Source: Volvariella volvacea V23
Taxonomy: Eukaryota > Basidiomycota > Agaricomycetes > Agaricales > Pluteaceae
Reading direction: 5' to 3'
DNA: 64,000 nucleotides
Assembly (NCBI GenBank): GCA_000349905.1
Contig: KB722751.1
Coordinates: 313,394-377,393, forward strand
Of the stretch, positions 11,729-23,012 are shown piece after piece. The translations under genes and the position numbers were made by a program. The notes under the pieces were generated by a model. It saw only the letters and a list, made by a program, of their open reading frames with translations, was not told the origin of the DNA and did not search any database. Numbering within the stretch: position 1 is the first letter of the stretch; each line of letters opens with the position of its first letter.

Positions 11729-14422
11729 ATGGGCTCCGTTCCAAGTCGGCATTCCTCACGAGTCGAGAGCAGTGGCGGCGGCAGTTCCTCCAGTCGATCA
11801 TCCAGATTCTCGTCGCTGCTCTCTCGTAAGCAAGACAGCAAGACTCACTCCAACGGCACAAGCGACGGTCAAGCCAAGGTTGCTGGGAGCGGGGGCGGGA
11901 GTGCCGATAAGAACGGGAAAGCCGAGGGCGAGGGCCCGGCGAGGAACGCGAGCCAGAGCGAGACGGCACGGTCTGGCAGCAGCGACGACAGGCGGGATGC
12001 ACGGAGAACAGAGACAGCAGCGTCGGATGACGATGACGACGACTCCGAGGAACGGGTGAGTGGCATTCTGTGGCTGTGCTTGGATATTGTATTTTCTATC
12101 TCCATATATTCCCTGTGCTGGGCTTGGTATTTCTGGGCCACGCCCTCCGCCATCTGCACGGTGTACAGCGTCTACAGCAGTTGGCGTGCAGAGTCGGCGG
12201 GTGAGGAGGTGGGAGGAATATAAATTGGGTCGGAATCGCGTTCATTTCTTTGCCCGTCCCGTCTTTTTACCATCAATTCCCTTTTGGGTCACTTATCTCC
12301 CATCAAACAGCCGCCTACTTCCCCTCGTCAACTTGGACAACAACAAATGCCTGTTACCGTTCCTTGTCAGGTATTCCCGTCCTCTCCTCGCTACGTGCAG
12401 CCTGCTCATCCCCGCTTGCAGTATCGCACTGGACGGACCCTCGGAAGTGGGACCTATGCTATTGTCAAGGAGGCCATCCACATCAAGACCGGCGAATATT
12501 ATGCCTGCAAAGTCATCAACAAGAAGCTAATGGAGGGGAGGGAACACATGGTGCGCTCGTCGTCCTCTTATCACGCTCCCAATCTCATCCGCGCCCGGTT
12601 CGCTCACCGCCTGATCGCCAATCGATTGTGATGGACGACATCCGATGGTTATCGCCCGATGCTCGGTTGTTAGGTTCGCAATGAGATCGCGGTTTTGAAG
12701 CGAGTTTCGAGCGGTCATCGCAACATCGTCACCTTGCACGATTACTTCGAGGTGAGCTGGGCTTTTCTTTGCCATTTTAACGCGCATATATTCGGTTGCG
12801 GTGGTGCGGCACCTGGATAGGGGCTGTTTGGCCAGCTCAGGTTCGGATACGCGCCCACCACCCGTCGCTATGGATTTCTTCCGCGCACGTACTGACCACG
12901 TATATGCGCCTCCTTTGTAGACCGCCCACAACCTCTACCTATGTTTCGACCTTTGCACCGGTGGTGAACTCTTCGATCGGATATGTGCAAAAGGAAACTA
13001 CTACGAAGCGTGAGTGCGCCTTCTGGTTCGTATATGCCCTGGCAGGATCTCAACGACAGCCCAAAGTGATGCCGCCAAACTCGTCCGCATAATCTTCAAA
13101 GCTGTCAAGTACATTCACGATTCAGGGATTGTTCACAGAGGTTCGAATTCGTCTTGTTATGTCTACAGCGGGAGCGCTCATCTAACCATTTGTGGCCCTG
13201 TCCCCCTTTTCCTTCCTTTTTCTGCCACGCTCCTTGACGCAACCCTCCCGTCCAACGCGATCCACGGCTGCCCTCATCCAATGCAGACTTGAAGCCCGAG
13301 AACTTGCTCTTCCGCGATCCATCCGAGGAGGCTGATATCATGGTTGCTGATTTTGGTCTCAGTCGCGTCATGGAGGAGGAAAAGTTGAACATGTTGACCG
13401 AGATTTGCGGTACTCCTGGCGTGCGTCTCTTGTGTTTTCGCATACTATCTTGTTGATTGACACTGCTCTACAGTACATGGCACCCGAAATCTTCAAGAAG
13501 AGTACGTTTCACATTACATGCCTCTCCCCAGTTGAACCCACCTCCTTTCTATCCTCTTACAGCCGGTCACGGAAAGCCCGTCGACATCTGGGCCATGGGT
13601 GTCATCACCTACTTCCTCCTCGCCGGCTACACACCCTTCGACCGCGACACCCAACAACTAGAAATGGAAGCCATCATCGCCGGAGACTACAAATTCGAGC
13701 CGCACGAGTACTGGGAAGGCGTCTCAGAAACCGCAAAAGCTTTCGTCCGATACTGCTTGACGATTGACCCCTTGAAGAGGCCCACAGCTGGGGAAGCCCT
13801 ACAACACCCTTGGTTGGCTGTCCCAGAGGCCCACTTTGTCAAGGGACAGGACGGACAGCCGACTGATCTGTTGCCGAATGTGAAGAAGGCTTCGAGTGCC
13901 AAGCAACGCTGTGAGTTGAACAGTCTCTGTTTTCTTTTGTGGACGCAACTGATGTTGAATCGCGTGTACAGGGCGAAAGGCTGCGTTTAGTATCACGGCT
14001 GTGAACAGGATGCAGCTGTTGGCTGGTGTTGCGGTGACGGAGGCTCAGAAGATCAAGGATGATATCAGGAAATACCAGGCTGAATCCATGCAGGTCCGTC
14101 GTTGGTTTTATCGACTCCGTCTGTTTCGCTGAACGCTATCCTTGTCGTTTTTTTCCCCTTTCTCGCGTGTTGTTACTGTGACGCGTCCTACTACGCCTTG
14201 GACTTGGTTCATACTATCATGGGTTTGTAGGAGGACTTTGAGGTACGTTATCCTCTACTCTACTTCCTCTGGGGTTGTGTTCAACGACCTGAACTTTTTT
14301 AGAATGTAACGATCACTCATCACCACAACCTCGAAGCCCTTCCCGAGGCAGAGGAACCAAAGAAGTCCGAAGACAGCTTCACCTCAAAGTTTGCCCGAGC
14401 TAAATTGGATGACGAGAAGTAG
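11729..14422 (+). CDS. Calcium/calmodulin-dependent protein kinase, CaMK1 type
   Basis: Ser/Thr kinase of the CAMK group, cytosolic, expected to act in Ca2+ signalling. Twelve exons: 11729..12055, 12311..12370, 12422..12550, 12674..12751, 12921..13009, 13067..13140, 13287..13420, 13474..13501, 13563..13910, 13972..14093, 14231..14242, 14303..14422; 506 aa. The first ~110 residues are a Ser-rich, acidic tail. The kinase domain follows at about 130-390: glycine loop [15 protein letters not shown] lysine, HRDLKPEN loop, ADFGLSR, GTPGYMAPEI, DIWAMGV and GYTPFD. A basic segment after it ([11 protein letters not shown]) is where family members bind calmodulin. One exon is only 12 nt. The start is uncertain: an ATG at 12347 just before VTVPCQY would give a protein without the Ser-rich tail, as in many relatives. 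Confidence 0.88.
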
Positions 14423-15003
14423 AGGACTCTTTGTCAACCAACGAATGGCTGAGGGTGTGAGGTAGGATAGGAATCCAAGGTGCTGATGTTGATGCCAATA
14501 TCTATATCATATATAGTCGTTGTGGCCAGGTTGGATGGTGTTTATGTCAAGTCGAATCGAGAGGTAATAGTTTTTTGGATACTGATACTGATACTGGTTC
14601 CGGGGTCGAGAAATGTGTAGTTTTAATGCGAATCTGAATTGTCAATCTCGATACCATTTTTTTCTGCCTTTTTGTGTGTCGTCAATGTCAGCCACCTGGG
14701 GACTGCCGGCCGAGTTGCTCGCTGTGCGGAGTTCGGCCGAACGATCCGATGGACATCTTCCCTTCCACCGACTGCTATCAGTGCTTCACCAGTACTACGG
14801 AATGGGACGGTATAGCGTTCATAGTAGAGGTACTATGATTTGTCCCAACCCAAGGGACTTTGGTCCTCACAATCCTCGGCAACGTCAACACCCGGATCTT
14901 GCAGGTGCTTTTTTGCGCCTTGATTTCTGACCTCCACATTCACTTTTGCATTCGCATTCTCGTCCACCTCGACGTCCGGGATCGCTTCAACTCGACTTGA
15001 CAT

Positions 15004-16349
15004 ATGGCGTCGCATTCCGCATCTCTTTTAAGAGGCTATAGCAGCATCAGCGTGTTGCGCGCGCCCGTTGCGTTCCGACAGCGACAGCACCAGCGGGGGT
15101 ACGCTACCCCAGCGAAAACCGACATTGTCAAGATAGTCGAAGTCGGCCCGCGGGATGGCCTGCAGAACGAAAAAGGGGTGATACCAGTGGAGGTGAAGGT
15201 CGAGCTGATAGATAGACTGGTCCAGGCCGGGTGCACGACCGTCGAGGCTGGGAGCTTTGTCAGCCCAAAGTGGGTTCCGCAGGTGTGCACGCTTCGCTGT
15301 GAATCCGAGGTACATGGGGAGTGTCTAATTGCATCTGCGATGTACGATGTACGATGTAGATGGCCGGGACGGCCGAGATTCTGACTGGTATCAACCACCA
15401 ACCGGGCGTGCACTACCCCGTCCTGGTCCCGAACCAAAAGGGACTCGACAACCTCTTTGCGCTTCTCGACGCCCACCCCTCTTCCCCTTCCACCTCCACC
15501 TCCGCCTCCGCGCCCTCCCACCCCATCCCCCTCACAGACGAAGTAGCACTCTTCACAGCCGCCACGGACGCGTTCACGCGCGCCAACCTCAACTGCACCA
15601 TCGCCGAGTCCCTCGCGCGCCTCGAGCCCGTGGCCAAAGCGGCTCTCGACCGCGGGCTGCGCGTGCGAGGGTACGTCAGCGTCGTGATCGCGTGTCCGTA
15701 CAAGGGCAAGACGGAGTATGCCAAGGTGCGCGAGGTGGCCAGCGCGTTGAGGGAGATGGGGTGCTATGAAGTTAGTCTTGGCGATACGGTTGGACAGGGC
15801 ACGCCGGACGAGGTGTCCGCGATGATTGAGGAGGTGAAGAAGAGCGTGCCTGTGGAGTATCTCGCTGTGAGTGCGCCCTCTGGCTGACTCGACTCGGTGG
15901 ACGATCTGACCGCGACCGCGACTGCTGTTTCGCGTTCTGCGTTCTGCTTCTAGGGCCATGTGAGTGCCTTTGCCCGCACACCGATGCGCGTGAGACTAAC
16001 ATAAACCCAGTTCCACGACACATACGGCACAGCAATCGCCAACGTCGTCCGCGCGCTCTCGCACGGCGTCCGCACCATCGACTCCTCCGTCGGCGGCCTC
16101 GGCGGCTGCCCCTACTCCCCCGGCGCGACGGGCAACGTCGCGACCGAGGACGTCCTCTACGCGCTCAAAGACTCGCCATACGCCGTCGCCGGAACGCATT
16201 TAGGGGGCGGGACGATCGATTTGGGTAAGATGGTCGAGATTGGGTGGTGGATCAGCGAGAAGCTCGGGAGGAAGAGCGAGAGCAGGGCGGGGAGGGCGAT
16301 TAGAGCGAGGAGGGAGAGGGAGGAGAGCGAGAAGAAGGCGAAGTTGTGA
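15004..16349 (+). CDS. Hydroxymethylglutaryl-CoA lyase, mitochondrial
   Basis: Cleaves HMG-CoA to acetyl-CoA and acetoacetate in leucine breakdown and ketone-body formation. CDS join(15004..15282, 15360..15866, 15954..15959, 16011..16349), 376 aa. An Arg/Ser-rich leader of about 35 residues fits a mitochondrial targeting peptide. The TIM-barrel family marks are all present: GPRDGLQNE with the catalytic Arg-Asp, [13 protein letters not shown], metal-ligand motif HFHDTYG, and [13 protein letters not shown] with the catalytic Cys. The third exon is 6 nt and supplies the first His of HFHDTYG; skipping it would remove a metal ligand while keeping the frame. A Ser/Thr/Pro-rich insert lies near residue 130. 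It follows the CaMK gene on the same strand, 580 bp downstream. Confidence 0.93.
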
Positions 16350-17039
16350 TTGAGGGGTGTCTGGTTGTTGTATCTACTGTGGATCTTTGCAGAGAGGTTG
16401 AAATAAATGATAGCTACGTATCGTTGCTGGTGCCTATAAGATGTGGAGCGAGCTTATACTGGTGAATAATATGTGTAGTTGGTGTACTTGGGGTGACCGT
16501 TTAATGCCCTTATCCACAAGGTTCAACTAGCACGTCTCCTCTGTAGCTTCAACGTTAATATGCCAGGGGATCCGAATTTTCCAATCCACACCCGTGAGTT
16601 GCATGACTTTGCACAAATTGCTGTGCTACTTGGGAAGAGCCGTAGAGTTTCTTTCGCACCCGGCATTATTCTAAGATCACATAGACACGCATCCATTCGG
16701 TCAGGACACGCAGGCCAAAGGCGTGCTTTCAAGTTTTATCCCACCTTGGCAAAGACGGTGGCGGAGTGCCGTGTTGGAGCCAGGTCATAACATCTGGTAA
16801 CGTCACTGCATCGCCACCGCATCCCACAAGCGCCTGCTAAAACTACTGTCCAAGGCTGATGTGTCTCTTCGTCGGTGTGGTAGCAGATTCGGAGCTTCGA
16901 CCCCCTGTACCGGCAACTCCGCCCATGCCGCTGCTTCCAGAACAACGGGATACGTTTTGTCCCGCATGAAGGCTAGTACGCTCACAATATATGAGCCTGT
17001 GGGCGCGGTAATCACATATGTGCTGATATCTATCACTAG
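16350..17039 (+). other. Intergenic stretch without a supported gene
   Basis: Short ORFs occur on both strands, but none has a recognisable domain. I see nothing else in it. Confidence 0.4.
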
Positions 17040-17370
17040 TCCGAACAGCAGGCCGACACACCGACCCAAAATGGTTGACATCTTGAAGGGAATCCACAAT
17101 TACGGGGATGGCATATTCCTGCTGGAAACCTCAGCTCACGGCGAGGTGGTTTTGAGGAGACTCCAATTCGACGATCCGAATAGAAAGAATGCAGTGGCTA
17201 TAGAAGCTTCGATCGGTTCACCCGACTGCAGCGTGAGTTCGTATCGGGTTGTCTGTTTGGAAATTGACACAATAACCCTGGGGCCAAAAGCCCGAGGGAT
17301 ATAAACCCCCCTCCCCGCCGCCGTTTTTCAGCAAGCAATAGTTCCCATTGCGATACTAACAGGAATCACA
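17040..17370 (+). repeat. Cyt promoter block, copy at the 17.4-kb gene
   Basis: This block recurs as diverged sequence at 27228-27549 upstream of the Cyt pseudogene, and its proximal part occurs in reverse upstream of Cyt copy C (about 9213-9330). Shared pieces are ccgacccaaaatggttgac-like sequence, ttcgacgatccgaatagaa, and a proximal GATATAAACCCC followed by a C-rich tract and ccgtttttca. The TATAAA at 17300-17305 is 71 bp upstream of the ATG at 17371. Duplication with the promoter means these copies could share regulation. Confidence 0.7.
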
Positions 17371-18177
17371 ATGTCCGACCTGTAAGCATCTTCACTTTCT
17401 CTCTGGCCGACGTGCGCTGAGCGACTTCATCGTTTGCTAGCCAAGTCAGCGCGACAGGTTTGCTCGTTCTACTCTTTGCATTCTCCGTCTTTGACTCACC
17501 TTCGTCTATTTCCGGTCCTCGGTGAAGGCGAGAAACATGGCTTCCAGCCCATAACCAGTCTCCCAGACGATCTCGTCCCCACGAGCAACGAAGTTCTAAA
17601 GTTTGCCGAAAAGTGCCTCAAACACGAGGAGGAGATGACGTACTTCAACTGGACAGAGTTCAAGAAGGCCGTCGACAGCTATCCCGGGGATGATCTCACC
17701 TTCGACAAGTACAACAGGACCACTATCAACCAGCAACTCCAAGAGCTCGACGCGCTGACGGACAAGATCGCCAAATTCTTTTTCGATACCCTCACCTCCC
17801 CCATCGACCCGTCCAAGCTCGCGGCCATCTTCTTGAACACGCTCACCAACTTGGAGGAGGAGAGCTCCAAGGGCTATTTGCAGTTCTTGCATGCGGTCAC
17901 CCACTTGAAGGAGGAGAGCTCCAATGGGCATTCACAGCCCTTGGTTTCCAGCGGCGGACGCAGCACCGGTTGGGAGTATAGAGTCCTCATATCGGTTCCG
18001 TCGAAGGATTTCCCCGATGTTTTCTACAGCTCCGTGGCCACCATCAAGATTTTTTCGGACGTTGAGGAGGAGAGTGAGTGGTGGGGTTTCCTGCCGTCCA
18101 CCAAGAAGAACTTTGCCGTTGATATTGACGTGATGGAACTCGTCGTCAAGAAAGGGTTCAAGGCCCCCAACTGGTGA
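17371..18177 (+). CDS. Cyt/volvatoxin-like pore-forming protein with internal 18-residue repeat (Cyt copy D)
   Basis: Same family as the gene at 5.5 kb. CDS join(17371..17381, 17441..17457, 17528..18177), 225 aa, cytosolic start without signal peptide. Order of motifs: FQPIT, FNW, GDDLTFDKYN, the helical region, WEYRV, EWWGFLP, and C-terminal KGF. A 54-nt in-frame tandem duplication (units starting near 17845 and 17899, LTNLEEESSKG then VTHLKEESSNG) adds 18 residues just before WEYRV. This accounts for most of the extra length over its ~207-residue relatives. The stop codon TGA is part of a GTGAGT donor-like sequence. Small exons are inferred from splice borders and frame. Confidence 0.85.
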
Positions 18178-19818
18178 GTCTCCGTATAAGTTTTCCTCGG
18201 CATAGGTATTGATTTCGTCAACCACTAGAGCTTCATATCATGGAACCGAGGAATGTTGCCCGCTTCATGCTAGTCGTCACGAGTGTGTATTGTTGTACTA
18301 CTAGCAAGTAGTGTTGTAGAGCCTTCCCTGTTGTCCCTATTCCTTTGTGTGTGCTCAATTTCAATGGGTTTGCATTCCATTTACACATTCGGAGGTCTCA
18401 AACATCACCTGTTTGTATGAGCAGTTTGACCTCTAAACGACGACAAAGGCACTGTCATCTATTCCTTGAAAGCTCCAGATATGATGCGGGATGCAACTTG
18501 TAGTTAAGAGGATTTGGATGAAAGGGGATTTGCTGTAGGAGGGGAAGCAGGAAGCGGAGGTTTGGTCTCGGACCAGGTACAAGATATGAGTTGACCACGA
18601 CGAGCTCATCAACGACATAAACCAAGATTGAATATTAGTTTTTTTTTCTTTCTCATTTTCTTTCATCGATGAGCCTCAGTTCAACTCCCATGGGGTGTCA
18701 GTCACTTTCCGAAGGTCTTACATTCATCCCACATCGCACAAGTTTCTTTTGACCTCTCCGAGTTCGAGTTCTCTCCAATCTGAATCGATTCTTCAATGAT
18801 TCTCATTTCCCCAGTCAATCGGACATTCCTGAACCTTCACAAGCTTTGGTTTTCGGCTCATTGACTGAATCGTTCTGTATCCATATCTTTGAATACAGGA
18901 TGTAGTAGTGTGAATTTTATCTCTTGTCCAAGGTCTTGGCAAAGATAGTGGCGAAGTACTAGCACGCACGTGACATCCTCGGCATTAAAGTCGACCACTG
19001 CAAAATGATGATTCTATCGAGTGTACACTCGCGGGATGCGATCCTTCCTTCCTCGACTCCTCTTCTCTTTCTTTCCCCAGATTATACTCACAGCAGCGTA
19101 CAGGCGCAACACTTTCTCGAAGAGTTTTCGAGCAAGTGTTTGCCCTTGATCCCTGTCGCGCCCTGGAATTTGCTAAGTTCAGGGCATGACAGCGATAGCA
19201 CATTCTATGCAAACGCCAGCGTCTGCCACGCTGAATGCTGCCATCACGTCCTATCAAGGCACCACATGGATATCGACCGTGCCGTTTTGGCAAACCCCCA
19301 TCAATCTCCGCGATCGGCTGTAGTTGCCTTGTGATATGGGGTTTGTCAAGTATATGGTTGGGAGACAATTTCGCCGGACATTCTGCATGTCGTGCAAACG
19401 ATTTGTAGAATTGCGGCGGCCTCTGCTTCAGGAACCTATGTCACACTGACAGATGAAATATACGATATCAAGCGCTCAGCCATCGTAATCGTGTCTCTTT
19501 CTACCACTCGTAGTACTTGAAGGGCGTCCTTGTTTTAGGTAATCCCAAGCATCAAGATTTCAATTCTGTAGCCTCTCGAAGGGTATAAAAGCGGGAACGA
19601 CGCACACTACCGCTATGCTAAATGTACATCACAACGAAAGGAACCTCTATCAGTCAAGATGCCTGTCAACTAGAACTGCAGACGTGAGCCCCTGAAAGGT
19701 GGATACTCCGGCCTCATTACGACATTTAGCATTAGGGAAGTACCAGGCGCCAAGTAGGTGCACGTCAGGTGTTTAGGAAAATGCAAGATACCCTCACACG
19801 CTGCCTCAAACCAAAGCC
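18178..19818. other. Intergenic stretch without a supported gene
   Basis: I find no convincing gene. At 19581-19588 a TATAAAAG-type box is followed about 75 bp later by a very short ORF (MPVN, stop at about 19670), which may be the remnant of a 5' end. Nothing else stands out. Confidence 0.35.
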
Positions 19819-19826
19819 TATATAAA
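19819..19826 (+). promoter_or_regulatory. TATA box of the ubiquitin-fusion gene
   Basis: A TATATAAA-type sequence lies about 130 bp upstream of the ATG at 19954. The intervening stretch contains no ATG on the plus strand that opens a long frame in conflict with the gene. Confidence 0.45.
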
Positions 19827-19953
19827 GCACCGGAAAATGGCCAACTACTTCATTCCACATCTTCTCCCCAAGGCTCTCTAGTTCAAAGCTCGTGCGACAA
19901 GCGCTTCCAGCCACACCATCTCTCAAAGCAAACTCCTACTACTGTCTTTCACT

Positions 19954-20841
19954 ATGTACTTCTTCGTCAGGGTGCGTCTTTGTCCTTCAATGTCCCGATT
20001 CCGTCTCGGTCTCTAACGCTTCTTTGTAGAACCTCGAGTACGCCACCACCATTTATTCTGTTCCCGGCTGCTAATTTCTCCCTGTCTATAGAGGCAAAAG
20101 CATCGGGCTTGAGGCTCAACCATCAGACCTCATTCACACCATCAAAGCTCAACTCGAATACAAGGAGTACGTAGCCATCTCCCCTCTACAGCATATCCTC
20201 TGAACCATCAACCCCGTCAGGGGAATCCCCTGCACCGAACAGCGCCTCATTTACGCCGGAAAGAACCTCAACGACAGCACCCCACTCGCCGAATCCGGCA
20301 TCTCTCAAGGTAAAACCACCACGCCTCCCAACGAAAACAACAGGCTAAAACCCGCCCTCCAGACTCCACCGTCCACCTGACCGTCTCCCTCCGCGGCGGC
20401 TTCAGCGGCGGCACCGCACTCCCCCTCCTCGGCGCCGTAGCTGGCACATTCGGTGGCACCGCCGGCGGCGTCGTCGGAGCAGGCGTGACCGCTGCAACCG
20501 TCGGGGGCACCACTGCCGCGCTGGGCGGGACCACCGCCTCCGTCGCGCTCACGTCCCTGTCCACCGCCGCTCCGGGGGTGCTATCGGCCATGGGCCTCGC
20601 TGGCCCATTTGGCCTCGTCATCGGCGCAGGGGCGATCGCGAGCGCTGCCGTGATCGTCGGCGCGGACGGGGACGACTACACTTGCTGGAAGAAGATCTTC
20701 CGGGACGGCGAGCTGGAGGCGGACAAGGCCGAGGCGTACTCCCGCTCTGGGATGCCCTTGGAGGAGCTGGCGGCCCGTTGCGAGCTGACCGTGCGCGGGA
20801 ATGGCAGGCTTGTTGCGAGGAACGGCAGGCGAGAGGAGTAG
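19954..20841 (+). CDS. Ubiquitin-like domain fused to a Gly/Ala-rich membrane tail
   Basis: CDS join(19954..19971, 20030..20037, 20092..20166, 20221..20309, 20363..20841), 222 aa. Residues 1-76 align with ubiquitin without gaps and end in SLRGG, exactly ubiquitin length, so a deubiquitinase could cut after Gly76. Ile44, Lys11, Lys27, Lys33 and Lys48 are kept; Lys6 is Arg and Lys29 and Lys63 are Gln. The tail starts FSGGTALP and continues as an 80-residue Gly/Ala/Thr/Val-rich hydrophobic stretch, reminiscent of the IFI6/IFI27 (ISG12) membrane proteins, followed by a charged end with YTCWKKIF and a basic C-terminus. Exon 2 is only 8 nt. Whether the head is conjugated, cleaved or structural is unknown. 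Not a ribosomal fusion (S27a or L40): the tail is different. Confidence 0.82.
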
Positions 20842-21720
20842 GTCGTCTTTTGTTCTTGTGATTTTGTGCGCTTGTGTTGACCGATGAAAGATATGTTCTC
20901 CACCTGGCGAAGGTGACTCCCGAGACCACCTATCTTCATGCCGAACGCCTTCATTCAGTTCTTTGAGTACTCTGCATACTAACGCAGAAATATAGGGGCT
21001 ATCAAATCTAGGGCATGAACGAATATTATTTTGCCTTTGTTTGCTTCCTCCGGCCAACGAAGATCTTGTGCGTTTCCTTTGACCCTTGCCATTCTTTCCG
21101 TAGCTGTCGATCTTTGATGCCTTCACTATTCTCACTCCTTTGCACGTGCTTTCTTTGATATTTACACCCCACACTTGCTTCCCAATACAACGTATTTACC
21201 CTTGACATACATCCAAACAAGTTACAACTACTGTTATTCGCGCTGTCCCGGTTTCCAATATTATGTTTATTTCCAACTTAGCATGTGCGATCCCTGAGCG
21301 ATCCGGCGTTCAAATCTGGACATGCCTGGGATCGTGGTAATACAGGTTGGAACCATTACCCCTTTCAATCGCGTTCTCGGCGACGGCGATCGGGACGAGG
21401 TGCTTTACCAGGAGGTATGCAACGTCCTGGGGCTTTCCTACATCTGGTGCGTTTGATGGGCGCTCTACATGTTGGTCTACTCGAGTCTGCGTCAGCTTGA
21501 CCCGCGGGTGAATCAATTTTAAATGGAGGGCGTTGAGATGGAGCATCTTTGGCAGCTTCTGTTGAGCTCTGTGCTGTACATATCACTTGCACCACTGATA
21601 CACTTTATGATTACACGGTGCAGAATAAGTATCCCAAGGAGTCCTACTCGTGCATATGTCGTATTGATAGACAAGAACAAAGAGTTGATGTAGGTCCATC
21701 CTCAAGCCCTAGACGGCGCC
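20842..21720. other. Intergenic stretch between convergent genes
   Basis: The region separates the 3' ends of the ubiquitin-fusion gene and the PEBP gene. I see no gene or clear RNA in it. Confidence 0.4.
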
Positions 21721-22582
21721 TCACGCCTCCCCCGGCCCAACAATCACAAAAGTCCCGCCAATCGGATCCCCCAGCCCGGTCCTCCTCGCAAACTCGGCGA
21801 CGTCGAACGAGTGGCGCGGAGAGGTGTGGGTAATCAGGCTCTGGGGGTGGAAATCTGTTGGTTGCTTGTACAACAGGAAGACATAGCTGCATCACCGCCA
21901 TCACCCGGGTGATCGGCATCGCATCGAGTGTGCGTGCGCGCGTGATAGCATCACGTTGTTGAATGGTCATGAACATATATGAGCGCTGTAGGCGTAGATA
22001 GCCACGACACAGGCGGAGCGTACGTACCGGTGGGGGTCAGACCCGGCAGGCGGGCTGGGCTGCATGTACGGCGTGATGGGCGGGTTGGAGAAGGACATCC
22101 AGCCCGTCCATCTGTTCGCGAAAAAGTTGGTGCCGAGGAAGTGGCGGTACTGGGCCGATGTGGGGCGCTGCGGGGTGGGTGCGTCCGGGTCGACGATGAC
22201 GATGACGTATGGGCCCCGTTCGTCTTCCGGGATGGGGAAGGCTGGGGCGATAAAGAGACGAAAGTGGGGCGGGCCGTGGGTGACTGATAGCGATACGGGA
22301 GAGGGAGATAGAGGCAGTGTCAGCCGAGCCACGGGCTCGATGATGAGCGAGCACACGGACCTTTTCGAGGAAGGATCATGCCTAGGTGGATGGCGAGCGG
22401 CGGGCCATCCTCTTGATGGAGGTTGACCTCGAAGATTTTGGTGGGGGTGAATTTGATACCGAGATCCTTGCTGACCTGCGGGCGGGTGAGTCCGAGCGCT
22501 GGATGAGAGGAGAGCGTACGTTGTGTTCTTCAAAGGCGCGCTGTGCGCCCTCGAGCGCGTTGTCGTGGACTGGCTGGGCCAT
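21721..22582 (-). CDS. Phosphatidylethanolamine-binding protein (PEBP) family
   Basis: Small cytosolic PEBP-fold protein, related to yeast Tfs1, the carboxypeptidase Y inhibitor; members bind phospholipid head groups or inhibit kinases and proteases. CDS complement(21721..21886, 22028..22283, 22361..22475, 22520..22582), 199 aa, the usual size. Visible marks: KFTPTKIFEV, the ligand-pocket signature DPDAPTP, YRHFLGTN, and SPPAGSDPHRYVFLLYKQ, the second conserved PEBP block. The exon junction falls within DPHR-YVF. The C-terminal part ends GTFVIVGPGEA. It is transcribed away from the large membrane-protein gene, with 430 bp between their starts. Confidence 0.9.
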
Positions 22583-23012
22583 GGCGGTGTCTCAGCCTCC
22601 CAGCTGTTTTGTGCTGCGTCGGCGCATGACATCAGGCATACATCACTGTGAACCAACGCCCAAATTGGCATCGCAGCCATGCCGTTATGTTCGTCGCATC
22701 AACGTTCTTGGCTCCCACGTGGTTTGTTCTCCAAGTATCTCCACTGCACCAGCCTTTCTTCCTCCTGTTCCTTCTAATCCTCTGCTCCTGGTCGAGCTCT
22801 TTCGCGCAGCCTGGTCTGCGTTTCGCTCCTTCTCCGTAATTATCTTCCAGGCACCGTCTTCGCTCGTTCCTCTTCGTTCTTCCGAGGTGCTTGGTTCATT
22901 TCGTTCAAGGACAGACCACGACAGTACCTCCGTTCTCTCGACGCTTCATTTCTTCCTGCCACATCCGCAGGACCCTGAAATGCTCTTTATTTCTTCGTTT
23001 TCTAATAATTAA
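22583..23012. promoter_or_regulatory. Shared divergent promoter region
   Basis: The PEBP gene (minus) and the membrane-protein gene (plus) start 430 bp apart in opposite directions. The stretch is T/C-rich on the plus strand near the right-hand gene, as is common for fungal promoters. I see no clear TATA box. Confidence 0.4.

Noticed and set aside
15036..15959. 307-codon open frame on the minus strand opposite the HMG-CoA lyase gene
   Set aside because: It is the antisense shadow of a GC-rich conserved coding region; the plus-strand protein has all family motifs.
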